Assembly: GCF_963576615.1 (NCBI RefSeq)
Contig: NC_088711.1
Span: 59,438,248 to 59,502,247 of the forward strand
Reading direction: 5' to 3'
DNA: 64,000 nt
From: Watersipora subatra
Taxonomy: Eukaryota > Bryozoa > Gymnolaemata > Cheilostomatida > Watersiporidae
The translations under genes were made by a program, and so were the position numbers. The first letter of the stretch is position 1; each line of letters starts with the position of its first letter. Below the pieces are notes generated by a model. That model worked only from the letters and a program-made list of their open reading frames with translations, did no database searches and was not told where the DNA came from. Shown piece by piece: positions 14,001 to 24,260 of this stretch.

Positions 14001-15563
14001 TAACCTATGAGAGCAAAAGGAAATAGAATATAGTATATCAGTTTAACCTATGAGAGCAAAAGGAAATATAATATAGTATATCAGTTTAACCTATGAGAGC
14101 AAAAGGAAATAGAATATAGTATACAGTTTAACCTACGAGAGCAAAAGGAAATAGAATATAGTATATCAGTTTAACCTATGAGAGCAAAAGGAAATAGAAT
14201 ATAGTATATCAGTTTAACCTACGAGAGCAAAAGGAAATAGAATATAGTATATCAGTTTAACCTATGAGAGCAAAAGGAAATAGAATATAGTATAGCAGTT
14301 TAACCTATGAGAGCAAAAGGAAATATAATATAGTATATCAGTTTAACCTATGAGAGCAAAAGGAAATAGAATATAGTATATCAGTTTAACCTATGAGAGC
14401 AAAAGGAAATATAATATAGTATATCAGTTTAACCTATGAGAGCAAAAGGAAATAGAATATAGTATACCAGTTTAACATATGAGAGCAAAAGGAAATATAA
14501 TATAGTATATCAGTTTAACCTATGAGAGCAAAAGGAAATAGAATATAGTATATCAGTTTAACCTATGAGAGCAAAAGGAAATAGAATTTAGTACATCAGT
14601 TTAACCTATGAGAGCAAAAGGAAATATAATATAGTATACAGTTTAACCTATGAGAGCAAAAAGAAATAGAATATAGTATATCAGTTTAACCTATGAGAGC
14701 AAAAGGAAATAGAATATAGTATAGCAGTTTAACCTATGAGAGCAAAAGGAAATAGAATTTAGTATATCAGTTTAACCTATGAGAGCAAAAGGAAATATAA
14801 TTTAGTACATCAGTTTAACCTATGAGAGCAAAAGGAAATATAATATAGTATAGCAGTTTAACCTATGAGAGCAAAAGGAATTAGAATTTAGTACATCAGT
14901 TTAACCTATGAGAGCAAAAGGAAATAGAATATAGTATATCAGTTTAACCTATGAGAGCAAAAGGAAATATAATATAGTATATCAGTTTAACCTATGAGAG
15001 CAAAAGGAAATAGAATATAGTATATCAGTTTAACCTATGAGAGCAAAAGGAAATAGAATATAGTATATCAGTTTAACCTATGAGAGCAAAAGGAAATATA
15101 ATATAGTATATCAGTTTAAACTATGAGAGCAAAAGGAAATAGAATATAGTATACAGTTTAACCTATGAGAGCAAAAGGAAATAGAATATAGTATACAGTT
15201 TAACCTATGAGAGCAAAAGGAAATAGAATATAGTATATCAGTTTAACCTATGAGAGCAAAAGGAAATAGAATATAGTATATCAGTTTAACCTATGAGAGC
15301 AAAAGGAAAAATAATATAGTATACAGTTTAACCTATGAGAGCAAAAGGAAATATAATATAGTATATCAGTTTAACCTATGAGAGCAAAAGGAAATAGAAT
15401 ATAGTATATCAGTTTAACCTATGAGAGCAAAAGGAAATAGAATATAGTATACCAGTTTAACCTATGAGAGCAAAAGGGAATAAAATATAGTATACAGTTT
15501 AACCTATGAGAGCAAAAGGAAATATAATGTAGTATAGCAGTTTAACCTATGAGAGCAAAGGGA
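5049..15563. repeat. satellite array, 42/43-bp unit, about 245 copies
   Basis: The unit begins GGAAATAGAATATAGTATA, continues TCAGTTTAACCTATGAGAGC and ends AAAA. Two length classes alternate: 43 bp with TATATCAG or TATAGCAG in the middle, and 42 bp with TATACAG. Other recurrent variants are AATATAAT for AATAGAAT, CTACGAG for CTATGAG, and AAACTATG for AACCTATG. Two units near 5.80 and 11.53 kb carry an extra TATA (CTATATATGAG). The array has no interruption by other DNA. The left edge is abrupt after TTGATTG; the right edge passes into GGGAAAATATCATG. All frames carry frequent stops, so it is not coding. Runs of several units recur as blocks (see findings). Confidence 0.97.
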
Positions 15564-15934
15564 AAATATCATGTTACTAGTTTTTTTATTACTGGTGTTT
15601 CTAGATCCTGAACGCTAATTGCAACAGAGATACCTAAACTTTTATAAAATTTATCCTTTTTAAAATCACCAATACTTTTAGCTATTACAGGCTTTTCCAA
15701 AAAGTGAGGTGATACGCTTCACTACTGAAAATATGTTTCACACTCAACATTTGCAAGTAACTTGTAAATTACTGGTTCATATCGCAAGAACTACTGAAAA
15801 AGACTAAATCAATCAGCAAGGCCATTTGCCACTTGTCACCTGACGGAACACAGTCGTGGGTAACAGATTTGTAGCGACCTATATGCTATGATGCAGTCGT
15901 ATTCTGAGCTTGTTGAAGTAGTGGTCAACTCCAA

Positions 15935-15990
15935 CAAATATATCAGTTTAACAGGTATGAGCAAAAAGAAAATATTATATTACTAGTTTA
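15935..15990. repeat. isolated satellite-unit relic
   Basis: About 370 bp beyond the array a single diverged unit is present (ATATATCAGTTTAACAGG then TATGAGCAAAAAG). It is followed by GAAAATATTATATTACTAG, which resembles the array's right-hand junction (GGAAAATATCATGTTACTAG). The unit together with this junction thus exists twice, once next to the array and once alone. Confidence 0.65.
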
Positions 15991-17984
15991 AAAACTAAAG
16001 AGTAAATCGGAAAGTGTCAAAAGAATAAAAACTAGTTTGGCTCTAAATTTAAATTTTGAGAAACTCTACAAAATATGATCAGCATGAAAAAGTGTTTAAT
16101 GCTACATTTTGGAACCAAATAGCTAAAACTTCTTAAATTCTGCCCTCATGTACTTATACTATGATAGACTTTGTTGCTAAAGAGTACAGTAACAAGCTTG
16201 ATATTAATTACTAGTTTCTATATGTGGTTCAGACTAGGATTGTGTTTGCTGTTTATTGAAGGTAGTTTCACTTCTCACTACCAAGGATATATTATAAGCA
16301 AAGCGGCAACCAGTGTATGCTAATTTAATCTGTACACGCCAGCAAGTGATAATGTTGTCGTTGACATTGGATCCAGGAACAACTTGACAAGTATAGCAAA
16401 CAATATTGTAATAATTATTGTTGTTTTAATGCATATTGTTATACAGACAATATTTAAATTTATATATAGATTTATTTAGATTTATTTATAAATAGAATGA
16501 GTTGATGACACTTGTAATAGCATTACAACTCTTATTTGTAACAAAGCTGCAGACTCATTTTGTGCACCAATTAATGAACAAATCAAACTACAATAGCTAC
16601 TAGAATTGTTATAAACATAAGCAATGCATTATTAGTGCTTCTACTTGGTACTATTATCAATGAATACTATATAGAAACTTGTAAATAAAACGGCAAAAAT
16701 ACTTTATGGCTGAAAAAATACCAATTTATTTTCTCATATATTTGCGCCTAAATATGAAATCGACACTTTGCCATAAAGTTAAGAAATAATATTAAAAATA
16801 TTAATTTGTATTAAGTAAAATATCAACGAACATGATCTTAGAAGCACTGTGATTAAGTTTGTGGCAAGAATAAAGCGGACTGTGCAGGAGAAACAGTTGT
16901 ATCTACATTGCTACATCTTGCTACATTAAACTGTATTTATTTGTCTAATTATTGATATTATGGTATAAGAAGTACTGGCAGTTGAACAAATTAAGTTATT
17001 TTAGAGAACTCTATGCAACTCAGAGTCCCAAGGCATCTACTGTAATTTAAATCTGATGATTAAGTTACTCTTATCAGTAGGTGCCATTTTGTTAAGGTTT
17101 ACAGGCAATAGAAGACTATTAAGGCTATTGAGATAATTTTGCTGGCTCTTGAGACTATTGAGATGAAAGACTATAAAGGAAAGTTTGTTTTGTGTTTTTA
17201 ATATCACTCAGACCTTGCATCTTCTAACTGCTTATTTGTATATTTATGTAAGTTGCGACAATCGTTAAAGTAAGTACAGCTAGTTAAGAGATTTCACTCT
17301 TTCATTTACAAAAAGTTGTTTTTATTTGTATGTGACTAAACCAGACCATTCATCAAGCTATGAAGAGATTTGTCTACATATCATAAGATTATCAGATTGG
17401 AAGAAGTATTTTGGTAGTTGCAGCACCTTCAGTTATTAGCTGTAATATATATGTATATGTTACACACTGTTGAATAGGTAGAGTGTATTATGCGTACGAT
17501 ATGGGTCTTTAGTTTAGCATGTGTTGTAGGGCTTTCATGTCTTACACAATCTTTCACATACATGCTGTATAATTTCTTTTTGTGTAGAAATACAGTTCAA
17601 ATCACTACTCACAATTTGGGGCAGCTCAGCCGGTCTTGTATATCATTTTGTTGAAGCGACCAGGTTCTGCTTGCTTCAGTCGTAGCACTAATTTAAGTTA
17701 GTTATACTGTTAGGATTGCAAGTCAATATATTTTGCATTTCTTGACAGCAGTGGATTTGAGAACACTACCCAGTCTACGCTGCCAAACCTGTCTTAGTAG
17801 GCAGAGCTTGTCAACTGGTGACTGGTGTCAGCAAGTGACTAGCTCATTGTTTACATCAGGTAATGTACAGCAACCCACGATGTCTCACTAAGCCTGGTTA
17901 TGAGTTCTAAATCTTCAAGACTTTTATTATTTCAGTGATAGTGATTGTTACAGTGGTAAATCAAACATAGATGTTATCTCTCAT
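15991..17984. other. AT-rich DNA without a supportable gene
   Basis: No convincing ORF, RNA gene or transposon end. The stretch just before it (15.80-15.89 kb, AAATCAATCAGCAAGGCCAT then ACTTGTCACCTGACGG) has a diverged duplicate at 56.90-56.97 kb. An exon-like segment after TTTCTTGACAG at about 17.75 kb closes quickly with stops and was not called. Confidence 0.5.
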
Positions 17985-18470
17985 ATAGCAATCATTTGCA
18001 TTAAAGTGCAAATGTTATTGCAATTTATATAAACTTGAACACAATAAAATTATTTAGAGATTGCGCATCAACACTAAATGGGAAAGTTTACCTGTACATC
18101 ACTAACATGTGTTGTCGTTTATATCAGTAATAGCCAACAGAATGTGTACAAACTTAGTATGAGACAGTGAGAACTCCCATTGGTCAACTGTACAGGTAAG
18201 ACTTTCCAAGGTGCTATATCAGTATTATATATATGTGGGTTGATGGTGGTTGTGGTTTGAAAAATTGTCTATTTTGCTGTGTAATTGTTGTACAAACAGT
18301 ATTTATTATTTGAGGCTCACAAAAACTAGCCCATCCAAGCCTTTTACTTTTTACTTTTTAACTAGTCATAGCTATCAGTTTTTTTAAGAGGGTGCAACAT
18401 GGATGAAATAATGAGAGGGTGCAACTCTCATGAATGAATAGGAGGGTGTAACTCCCATGAATGAATGAGA
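17985..18470. repeat. segmental duplicate S, copy 1, with 3 minisatellite units
   Basis: Collinear with 56.14-56.62 kb: shared words include TAAACTTGAACA, GGGAAAGTTTA, CCAACAGAATGTGTAC and GAGAACTC. From 18390 it contains about three 27-bp units (GAGGGTGCAACTCTCATG then AATGAAT), whereas the other copy has expanded to 13-14. No coding potential conserved between copies was noticed. Confidence 0.8.
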
Positions 18471-18710
18471 GCTATAAAATGAAGTAAATATCTGTGATAA
18501 CAGTAACTTTAAAGTTTATAGTAACAATAGTAACTGTACTATATGTTGTGATTGTGCTTGTAGATGTAGGAGATATTAAAGATATCATGTTTATAATAGA
18601 GTTAACAGCTGTTATAAAGTGTAATGACAAGCTTCTCATAGTTTGTATCTTATGAGAAGGCACTTTGGATAGATTAGCATGCTTCAAGTGATTTCGATGG
18701 AAATCATACT

Positions 18711-19139
18711 TGCGTGGTGGACACTGGGCCATGACTTAGTAATTCTTGTTAATATTTCTATATGTATATATCTTGCATGTTGTGTTGCCCTTTTTTATTA
18801 TATCGTTACTTATTTGTTTGTTATACTATATGGCTATTATGCCTTCGGTTATTCTGTATAACTGTTGTATCGCTGCATAACTATGCCAGCGCATTAGCGA
18901 TTCTGTTTGCTCCCCGTTGTTACTCGGTTTTTTCTTACTCAGTTTCATTTTCCGGAACGGGTAATTTTTTGTATGTAAAGGAGCGCCCACATTTAGTTGG
19001 GCAGAGCAATAGTCATAAACTTTTTGACTAGCGGATTTTCCTCACAAACGAAACAAATGGAATAACCATACTCATTCTTCATCTTCTGTATGGAACAGTC
19101 TAGATAGTGCCAAAGTAAAGGCTGGTAGATTATTCTACA
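18711..19139 (+). repeat. 5' LTR of the gypsy-type element
   Basis: Begins TGCGTGGTGGACACTGGGCC and ends TATTCTACA, giving TG...CA termini and about 429 bp. Its start matches the solo LTR at 47094 and its second half matches the 3' copy at 21.94-22.20 kb (GCGCATTAGCGATTCTG, GAGCAATAGTC, GTGCCAAAGTAA). A TATA-like TTGTATGTAAAGGAGC precedes the likely transcript start. In the 3' copy this reads TTGTATATAAAGGAGC, a better TATA box. Confidence 0.85.
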
Positions 19140-19143
19140 CTTG

Positions 19144-19161
19144 TGGCAACAGTGAGACTGT
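19144..19161 (+). other. putative tRNA primer-binding site
   Basis: TGGCAACAGTGAGACTG starts four bases after the LTR end. A TGG start, pairing with a tRNA CCA end, at this place is the standard position for minus-strand primer binding. The tRNA species was not determined. Confidence 0.5.
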
Positions 19162-19546
19162 GTCGAATCTGGCAAGCACCATTTAGAAATAAAAAATAAG
19201 ACTCTGGCAGACCTCCTGCTCTGCTTGCCAAAGCAGCCACAATAGTGGAAAACCGGAGTAGTGTGGCAAACACTGGGAGTTCCGAATCTGGCCAAGATAG
19301 CCGTATGGCTATCCCCCACATTTGTAGAGAAACCTGATGTTTTTAGAATAAGTAGGTTATCCAGCACTCTAGAGATAGGTTGATGACTGGTGCTACGCAA
19401 ACCATCCACTACTCTGTGAGGCTCTCGATACTGCCAAAAACGGCTTCAGGGCTCCGAATCATGCAGGCCACGATTGTCTATAACGGTTCCCCTCAATGAG
19501 AGAAAAGCTCAAAATCATGTCTTAAAGGAGGGCAAGGAGTCTAGAC

Positions 19547-20345
19547 CAGAATGCAAACCAACTAGCTGGCGCAATTGGGAAACTTGTCAGATTAAGTCAG
19601 AATCCGGAACTGGCCTCCCAGTTCAAAACGCCCAAGTATAATAGTGTCGGAGATCCAAATTACTTCATTACCAAATTTAGACAAATTGCAGCTGCAAATA
19701 GGTGGGCCGATGTGGCCAGTACACTGGATCTCAGAAAGGCATTAAAAGGAAAGGATGAGTCCTGCGAAAGGGCAGTTGGGGGGCTGCCATCTTTGAAGCA
19801 ATCCAAGCCTGATTATGACTATCTCTCCAACAAGCCCGAGCAGAGTTGAGCAGTTTGAAAAAGAAACCCAAACCTTTCTGCAGAAACGCGCGGCGAAAAT
19901 TGAACGGCTAGTCTAAATTGCTTATGCTGAGTTGCATGAACCATTTAGAAGCAGCATGGCCAAAGAGTACTTCTCAAATTCCCTAAACCACCCCGCCCTA
20001 CAGCGGCATCTCTTAGTGGTACCCACAAAAACTCTCACGGATGTAGTACGGGCTGGAGGAAAATTTCTTCAGATCAAATCTGGAAAAAAAACTGACCCTG
20101 GGTAGAGCCGTTCAAACTGTGGTAGAAAAAATAGAAATCTCAGAGTCCAATACGAGACATGGTGCATTACGCAGTGTCAAACAGGACACTCTGAACATAC
20201 TGCTATCTACAGTAAAGCAGCTAGCGGAACAGGCCTAGCAGCTGCGAAACAAGCCAACGGAAGCTCCAGAAAGTAAGCCTGCCATTTGTTGGGGATGTGG
20301 AGGCACGAGACATATCCGAAAGGATTGCCCTAATCAAAAGAAAAG
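19547..20345 (+). pseudogene. gag: gag remnant with CCHC zinc knuckle
   Basis: In pieces across two frames the stretch encodes a capsid-like segment (FRQIAAANRWADVASTLDL), a second segment with ALQRHLLVVPTKTLTD and VRAGGKFLQ, and a perfect CCHC knuckle CWGCGGTRHIRKDC at 20287-20328. Gag packages the RNA; the knuckle binds nucleic acid. At least one frameshift near 19.85 kb (after the segment ending NKPEQS) and a stop near 19.915 kb break it. The motif order and phrases are typical of gypsy elements in marine invertebrates as I recall them. Confidence 0.8.
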
Positions 20346-20784
20346 AAGTTGAGAAACAGAAGAAGGCTGCATCAGTAGCACCCACTACTAGCTGCAATAA
20401 GGCCCAACAGAAAACAGAAAAAAACGAAATACCGTTTGTGTGAAGGCCTCACCCGGATGGACCTATCCGAGAAAATCAGGCCGAGCAAGAACTCCACCTC
20501 AAGCAACTTTCATGGCTATCCAGAACACGTCCCAACCACTACACCTAGAAGAGTATAGCATGGGTCTCTCCAAAGTAAGCACTATGCTTTTCTCTCAAGT
20601 ACCTTGGCACCATGTCCCGCAGAGGACAGCTCCCAACCATCCAACGAGATTTGCCTAGGCATGTTCTCTACTTGCACAAACGGAGTGACCTCAGGCAGCC
20701 CCCTTCGATAACAAGGAACCTGACAAAGCATGCCTGCTGGCGCGCCCACACTCTACCAGTTACTTCCTGCCGAAAAAAATCGAA

Positions 20785-20840
20785 GGTCAAGCAAAGCACT
20801 TTCTGTTGGATTCTGGATGCACTACTCACCTGCTGTGAAA
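20785..20840 (+). pseudogene. retroviral-type aspartic protease fragment
   Basis: Encodes HFLLDSGCTTHLL, with the catalytic D-S-G triplet of retropepsins in its usual hydrophobic context. The rest of the protease is missing: sequence jumps within about 55 bp to integrase C-terminal coding. It marks the left side of the large internal deletion. Confidence 0.75.
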
Positions 20841-20887
20841 ACAGGTGTTCAATCGATTTCTCTGGGGTATAAAAAACTAATTGGAGG

Positions 20888-21250
20888 AGAGTGACACCCA
20901 TTGCCTGCTTGCTGATGGTGTACCGGGGCATCCCTCACACCTTGACAGGCGAGACAGCCAACTTCATGATGTTTGTCACTCTTGTTCTAGGGATATGGAT
21001 TTCACAAGCAACTACATGTACATGCTGCAGAGGCAGCAGAGACTGGAAGAAGTGCATGAGGTCCTTAGGGAGGTGTAGACAGAGATAGGCAGGCAGCTTA
21101 AAAAAAGCCACTGCTGTTCGCACTCGGTGATTGGGTATGGTTGGTAAGCAGGCAGTAGCAAAGGGAACAAACGCTATGCTACAAACCAAGTTTGTTGGCC
21201 CCTACCAAGTCATAACCGCCTGGCCCAACCACACCTATGTGGTAGAATAA
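20888..21250 (+). pseudogene. integrase C-terminal remnant with GPY motif
   Basis: The first part reads PIACLLMVYRGIPHTLTGET, matching the end of the integrase core (the typical YRxTPHxxTGxTP phrase). After a disturbed region, 21191-21250 encodes FVGPYQVITAWPNHTYVVE and a stop, the GPY/F module found after the core in Ty3/gypsy integrases. The catalytic DDE residues lie in the deleted part. Confidence 0.75.
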
Positions 21251-21577
21251 CAGGTTCAAACCTAGACTCAACACGAGTTCAGGTTGAAACCCTATCATGC
21301 ATGTCCAAGAAGCCCTGGCTTTTATCCTTTAGAACGCTTTAGCCTCGAAGAGGGCCAAATATGAAAGGGGCCAGGAGGTCTCGGCCCTCATGAAGAAACT
21401 GCCCACAAACTGATGAAGAATTAATGGAGTTCCTTTTTCCGAATGAGTCTAGCTGATAAGCTCAATGAAATGAAAAAAGCAACTCCACGGGCTAATGGCA
21501 AAAACGAAAACTCGCACAAAACCTTGCACTAGGTTTCGAACTCCGAGCCGCCTGCAGCAGATCCCAACAGCGAAGAC

Positions 21578-21937
21578 ATGGAGGAAATAAAACCCTTCCT
21601 TCTAGCAAACCCCTGGGAGGTAGATGCGGACCTGGACTTTGGACAGCTAGCAATGTTTCCCCAGGCCGTGGTAAATTTCATCATCATTACAGAAGAGCCA
21701 AATCATCGCCCATCCCGTACTAGAAAAGAGCTGGAATGGTACGGAGATTGGGTCTATCAGACAACGAGAGAATACAAAGACCGAGCCACAGACCAGACAA
21801 CACAGGAGCCCAGTCCAGACCATCTGACCACTCTGACAAGACAGCCTCCAGTTGGTCATTCGTATCCAGGCCATGCAGCAACAACTTTAGAAAAAAGGGC
21901 AGCAGTGCAAAGAGGCGACTTGCAGTATCAGAACTAG
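21578..21937 (+). CDS. open tail of gypsy pol (integrase C-terminus)
   Basis: A 119-codon open frame contains RPSRTRKELEWYGDWVYQ, the basic R-x-R-x-x-x-x-x-W/R-Y-G-D phrase seen at the very end of many gypsy polyproteins. It follows the GPY module by about 330 bp and runs up to the shortened 3' LTR. It is open but separated from the upstream coding by stops, so it is a fragment, not a gene of its own. Confidence 0.55.
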   Translation: MEEIKPFLLANPWEVDADLDFGQLAMFPQAVVNFIIITEEPNHRPSRTRKELEWYGDWVYQTTREYKDRATDQTTQEPSPDHLTTLTRQPPVGHSYPGHAATTLEKRAAVQRGDLQYQN

Positions 21938-21943
21938 TATCCG

Positions 21944-22204
21944 AACTATGCCAACGCATTAGCGATTCTACTTGTTCCAATTGTTACTCGGTTTTTCTTT
22001 ACTCGGATCTATTATCCGGAATGGGTAATTTATTGTATATAAAGGAGCACGCCCACTCAGTGGAGCAGAGCAATAGTCGTAAGCTCCTTGACTAATGGGT
22101 TTCTCTTCACAAATAAAGCTAACGGAATAACCATACCCATTCTTTCTTTTCTGTATGTAATAGTCTTCACCGTGCCAAAGTAATGGCCGGCAAATTCCTT
22201 TACA
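21944..22204 (+). repeat. shortened 3' LTR
   Basis: Matches the last ~260 bp of the 5' LTR from AACTATGCCAACGC to TTCCTTTACA. The first ~165 bp of the LTR are absent or unrecognisable, so the polypurine tract/LTR junction is lost. TATATAAAGGAGC at 22036 is a candidate TATA box. Confidence 0.8.
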
Positions 22205-22499
22205 TTTGACAAACGATCTGCCTTGGTAAAACAATTTTGAGAAAGATTACACCCATGGTCATATAAAATATTCTTAAAAAAACTTTTGTTTTGCATTTAT
22301 TTTGAAACAATATTTTCTGTTGATGTGAACTTTACAGCTTTTTCTATTGTTTCTTTGAATAAAGCTTAATTAACTATTATAGGACATTACTAACTGCTTA
22401 TTTTTTAATACTTTCAACTAGTTATCATAGAACAAATAATACTCCATTGTGACAATCAAATGAAGAACTGAATACTGAACATGACAAGATGGGAATGTT

Positions 22500-22760
22500 C
22501 TTATGTATACACGCAGTGCTCTAAGCCATACTGGTATCTGTATAGAGTGTTTTGCCAAGCCTATAACAGTATGCAAGTTTATAGAGCGCAATGCATGTGT
22601 TTAGAGATTTCAAGTTATCCATGCTCACGTTTCTTTGTTTATAAACCATATTTAAGTTAGATGGCTGCATATACAAAGTGTATACTATTTAGTTAAATAC
22701 AAAGGTTTTGATTTATAAGCAAAAGTGCAAACGGTAGAAAGAGAAGGCACGGATCGCAAA
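22500..22760 (+). promoter_or_regulatory. conserved block upstream of gene copy 1
   Basis: The block AGAGATTTCAAGTTAT, TATAAAC, ATGGCTGCATATACA, GTTAAATACAAAGGTTTTG directly precedes exon A and is conserved in the same order before exon A of copies 3 (46.06-46.26 kb) and 4 (49.67-49.91 kb). TATAAAC about 120 bp before the ATG could be a TATA element. Exon A may instead have an upstream acceptor, but no good polypyrimidine-AG precedes it. Promoter function is inference. Confidence 0.35.
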
Positions 22761-22901
22761 ATGAACCAGGATGGAAGCACCAGCTGCCATAAAGTTAATG
22801 AGCAGGATGATTGTGGGGAGAGCATTTCAAAGCTTCCAGGCTCTTCTGTGTTTAGCCTTCCACTTTTTTCACCTTCTTCATGGGGTTCAAGCTCAAATAT
22901 T
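22761..22901 (+). CDS. repeated gene, copy 1: exon A only
   Basis: Starts AAAATGAACCAGG and encodes MNQDGSTSCHK, then an acidic stretch (NEQDDCGES), up to a weak donor aligned with copy 4 (GTATTTTAC). It corresponds to exon A of copies 3, 4 and 5. Exons B and C do not follow: a microsatellite with LINE insertions begins about 85 bp later. Copy 1 is therefore truncated, or its downstream exons were displaced. Product unknown. Confidence 0.5.
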
Positions 22902-22984
22902 GTATTTTACGTGTCCCAGCTACTTTTATACCAGCCTGTATATACAGTGGTGTAAAGAAATAAACAGACCACCCTAGAATTTTG

Positions 22985-23127
22985 ATCAATTTCATAATAT
23001 GCATCTACATTTATATGTATATATATAAATATATATATACATGTATATGTAAATATATATATGTATATATGTGTAAATATATATAGGTAAATATTTATAT
23101 ATATGGGTATATACATGTATCTCTCAA
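22985..23127. repeat. TA-rich microsatellite, left part
   Basis: Imperfect TATATG/TATACA/TAAATA repeats. This tract and the one at 23.23-23.57 kb flank a short LINE tail and were probably one tract before insertion. Confidence 0.9.
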
Positions 23128-23232
23128 GCTAAAATCTTGAGGCAAGTGCTCAAACTCCCAGGTCTCTGGAAGGAGACCCGCGTTAGAGCAGAAATTACCA
23201 CCCATATGGGTTAACCGGGGTGAGGAAACAAC
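23128..23232 (+). mobile_element. 5'-truncated LINE tail, about 105 bp
   Basis: From AAGCTAAAATCTTGAGGC to GGGGTGAGGAAACAAC, this is a near copy, in inverted orientation, of the 3' end of the large LINE at 23566-23680. Shared words are TGCTCAAACTCCCAGGTCTC and GGAGACCCG. Only the 3' end is present, as expected for aborted target-primed reverse transcription, and the tail runs directly into TA repeats. Confidence 0.85.
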
Positions 23233-23253
23233 TTATATATACATATATATTTG

Positions 23254-23286
<33 letters not shown>

Positions 23287-23512
23287 GTACTTACATACTT
23301 ATATACACATATATGTATATGTACATATATTTTTATATATACATATTTGTATACATATATGTATATATAAATATATACATACATGAATATATACAAATAT
23401 ATGTATATATGTATTTATAAACTTATATGTATATATATAGCTACATGTATATATACATATATATGTACCTATACGTGTATATATAAGTGTATATATACAT
23501 ATATATACATAT

Positions 23513-23565
<53 letters not shown>
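23233..23565. repeat. TA/TATG microsatellite between two LINE tails
   Basis: About 330 bp of (TA)n with ATAC/TATG variants. Both LINE 3' ends, one on each strand, point into this tract. The frames read as poly-(Y-I) peptides on both strands and are not genes. Confidence 0.95.
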
Positions 23566-23627
23566 AAATTGTTTCCTCTCCCCGGATACCCCGTATGGGT
23601 GGTAAATTCTGCTCTAACTCGGGTCTC

Positions 23628-24260
23628 CTACCAGAGACCTGGGAGTTTGAGCACTCGCCTCAAGATCTTAGCTGTTCCCAATAGCGCACTTCTCTGCAAC
23701 TCACCTGAGTTGATTGTTGTTGGTATTTGGGCAAGCCACATTTTATGCGCCGGTGTTATTGCGCCCAGTGCCCCATTGACTACTGGGATTACAGTTGTTC
23801 TTACATTCCAGCATTTTTCAATTTCTTTTCCAAGATTGAGATATTTCTCTACCTTTTCTTTTTCTTTGCTGGCTATATTGTAGTCATTGGGTACTGCTAT
23901 ATCTACATGTATTATAGTAGCCCTCTTGTTCTCCTTGTCTACCACCACTATATCTGGTTGGTTTGCTTGGACATGCTTGTCAGTTTGGATGTAGAAGTCC
24001 CAGAGGATCTTAGCGCGGTCATTTTCATTCACCTTACCAGGAGCTTCCCACTAGTGTTGTGGTTTATTAAGGCCATACTCATCACATAGACTTCTATACA
24101 CAATACCTGTGACATGATTATGCCGCTTAGTGTATGCGTTCCCTACTAGCTGCTTGCATCCACTGATGATGTGTTAGATAGTCTCAGGTGCATCTTTGCA
24201 CAGTCTGCATCTAGGGTCGTCTCTAGTGTAATAGATTTTCGTTTGGAGTTGCCTTGTTGG
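23628..24260 (-). pseudogene. LINE C-terminus: CCHC knuckle and restriction-like endonuclease
   Basis: The knuckle CRLCKDAPETI, stop, HIISGC spans the upstream end. Then follows PDIVVVDKENKRATIIHVD and a conserved [17 protein letters not shown], the PD-(D/E)xK-like core that nicks target DNA in REL-type LINEs. Two in-frame stops (TAA between knuckle halves, TAG before WEAPGKV) make it a pseudogene. The K-x-x-K after the D is consistent with the family's catalytic region. Confidence 0.8.

Larger units (their letters stand above)
18711..22204 (+). mobile_element. decayed Ty3/gypsy-type LTR retrotransposon, RT deleted
   Basis: A 5' LTR, a primer-binding-like site, gag with zinc knuckle, a protease active-site fragment, the integrase C-terminal part and a shortened 3' LTR occur in gypsy order. 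Between the protease motif (ends about 20835) and the integrase tail (starts about 20891) only some 55 bp remain, where a full element would have reverse transcriptase, RNase H and most of integrase. Multiple stops and frameshifts interrupt what is left. No matching target duplication flanks the two outer ends, which fits the damaged 3' LTR. The copy cannot move on its own. A related solo LTR lies at 47.09-47.46 kb. Confidence 0.85.

Noticed and set aside
5049-15563. Possible CRISPR array
   Set aside because: Units are contiguous near-identical repeats with no unique spacers, in animal-type DNA; this is satellite DNA.
19130-19409. Minus-strand frames of 63 and 138 codons in the LTR/leader region
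   Set aside because: They overlap the LTR end and primer-binding site of the gypsy element and have no motif.
23211-23684. Tyr/Ile-rich frames on both strands
   Set aside because: They translate the TA microsatellite and LINE tail and exist equally on both strands.
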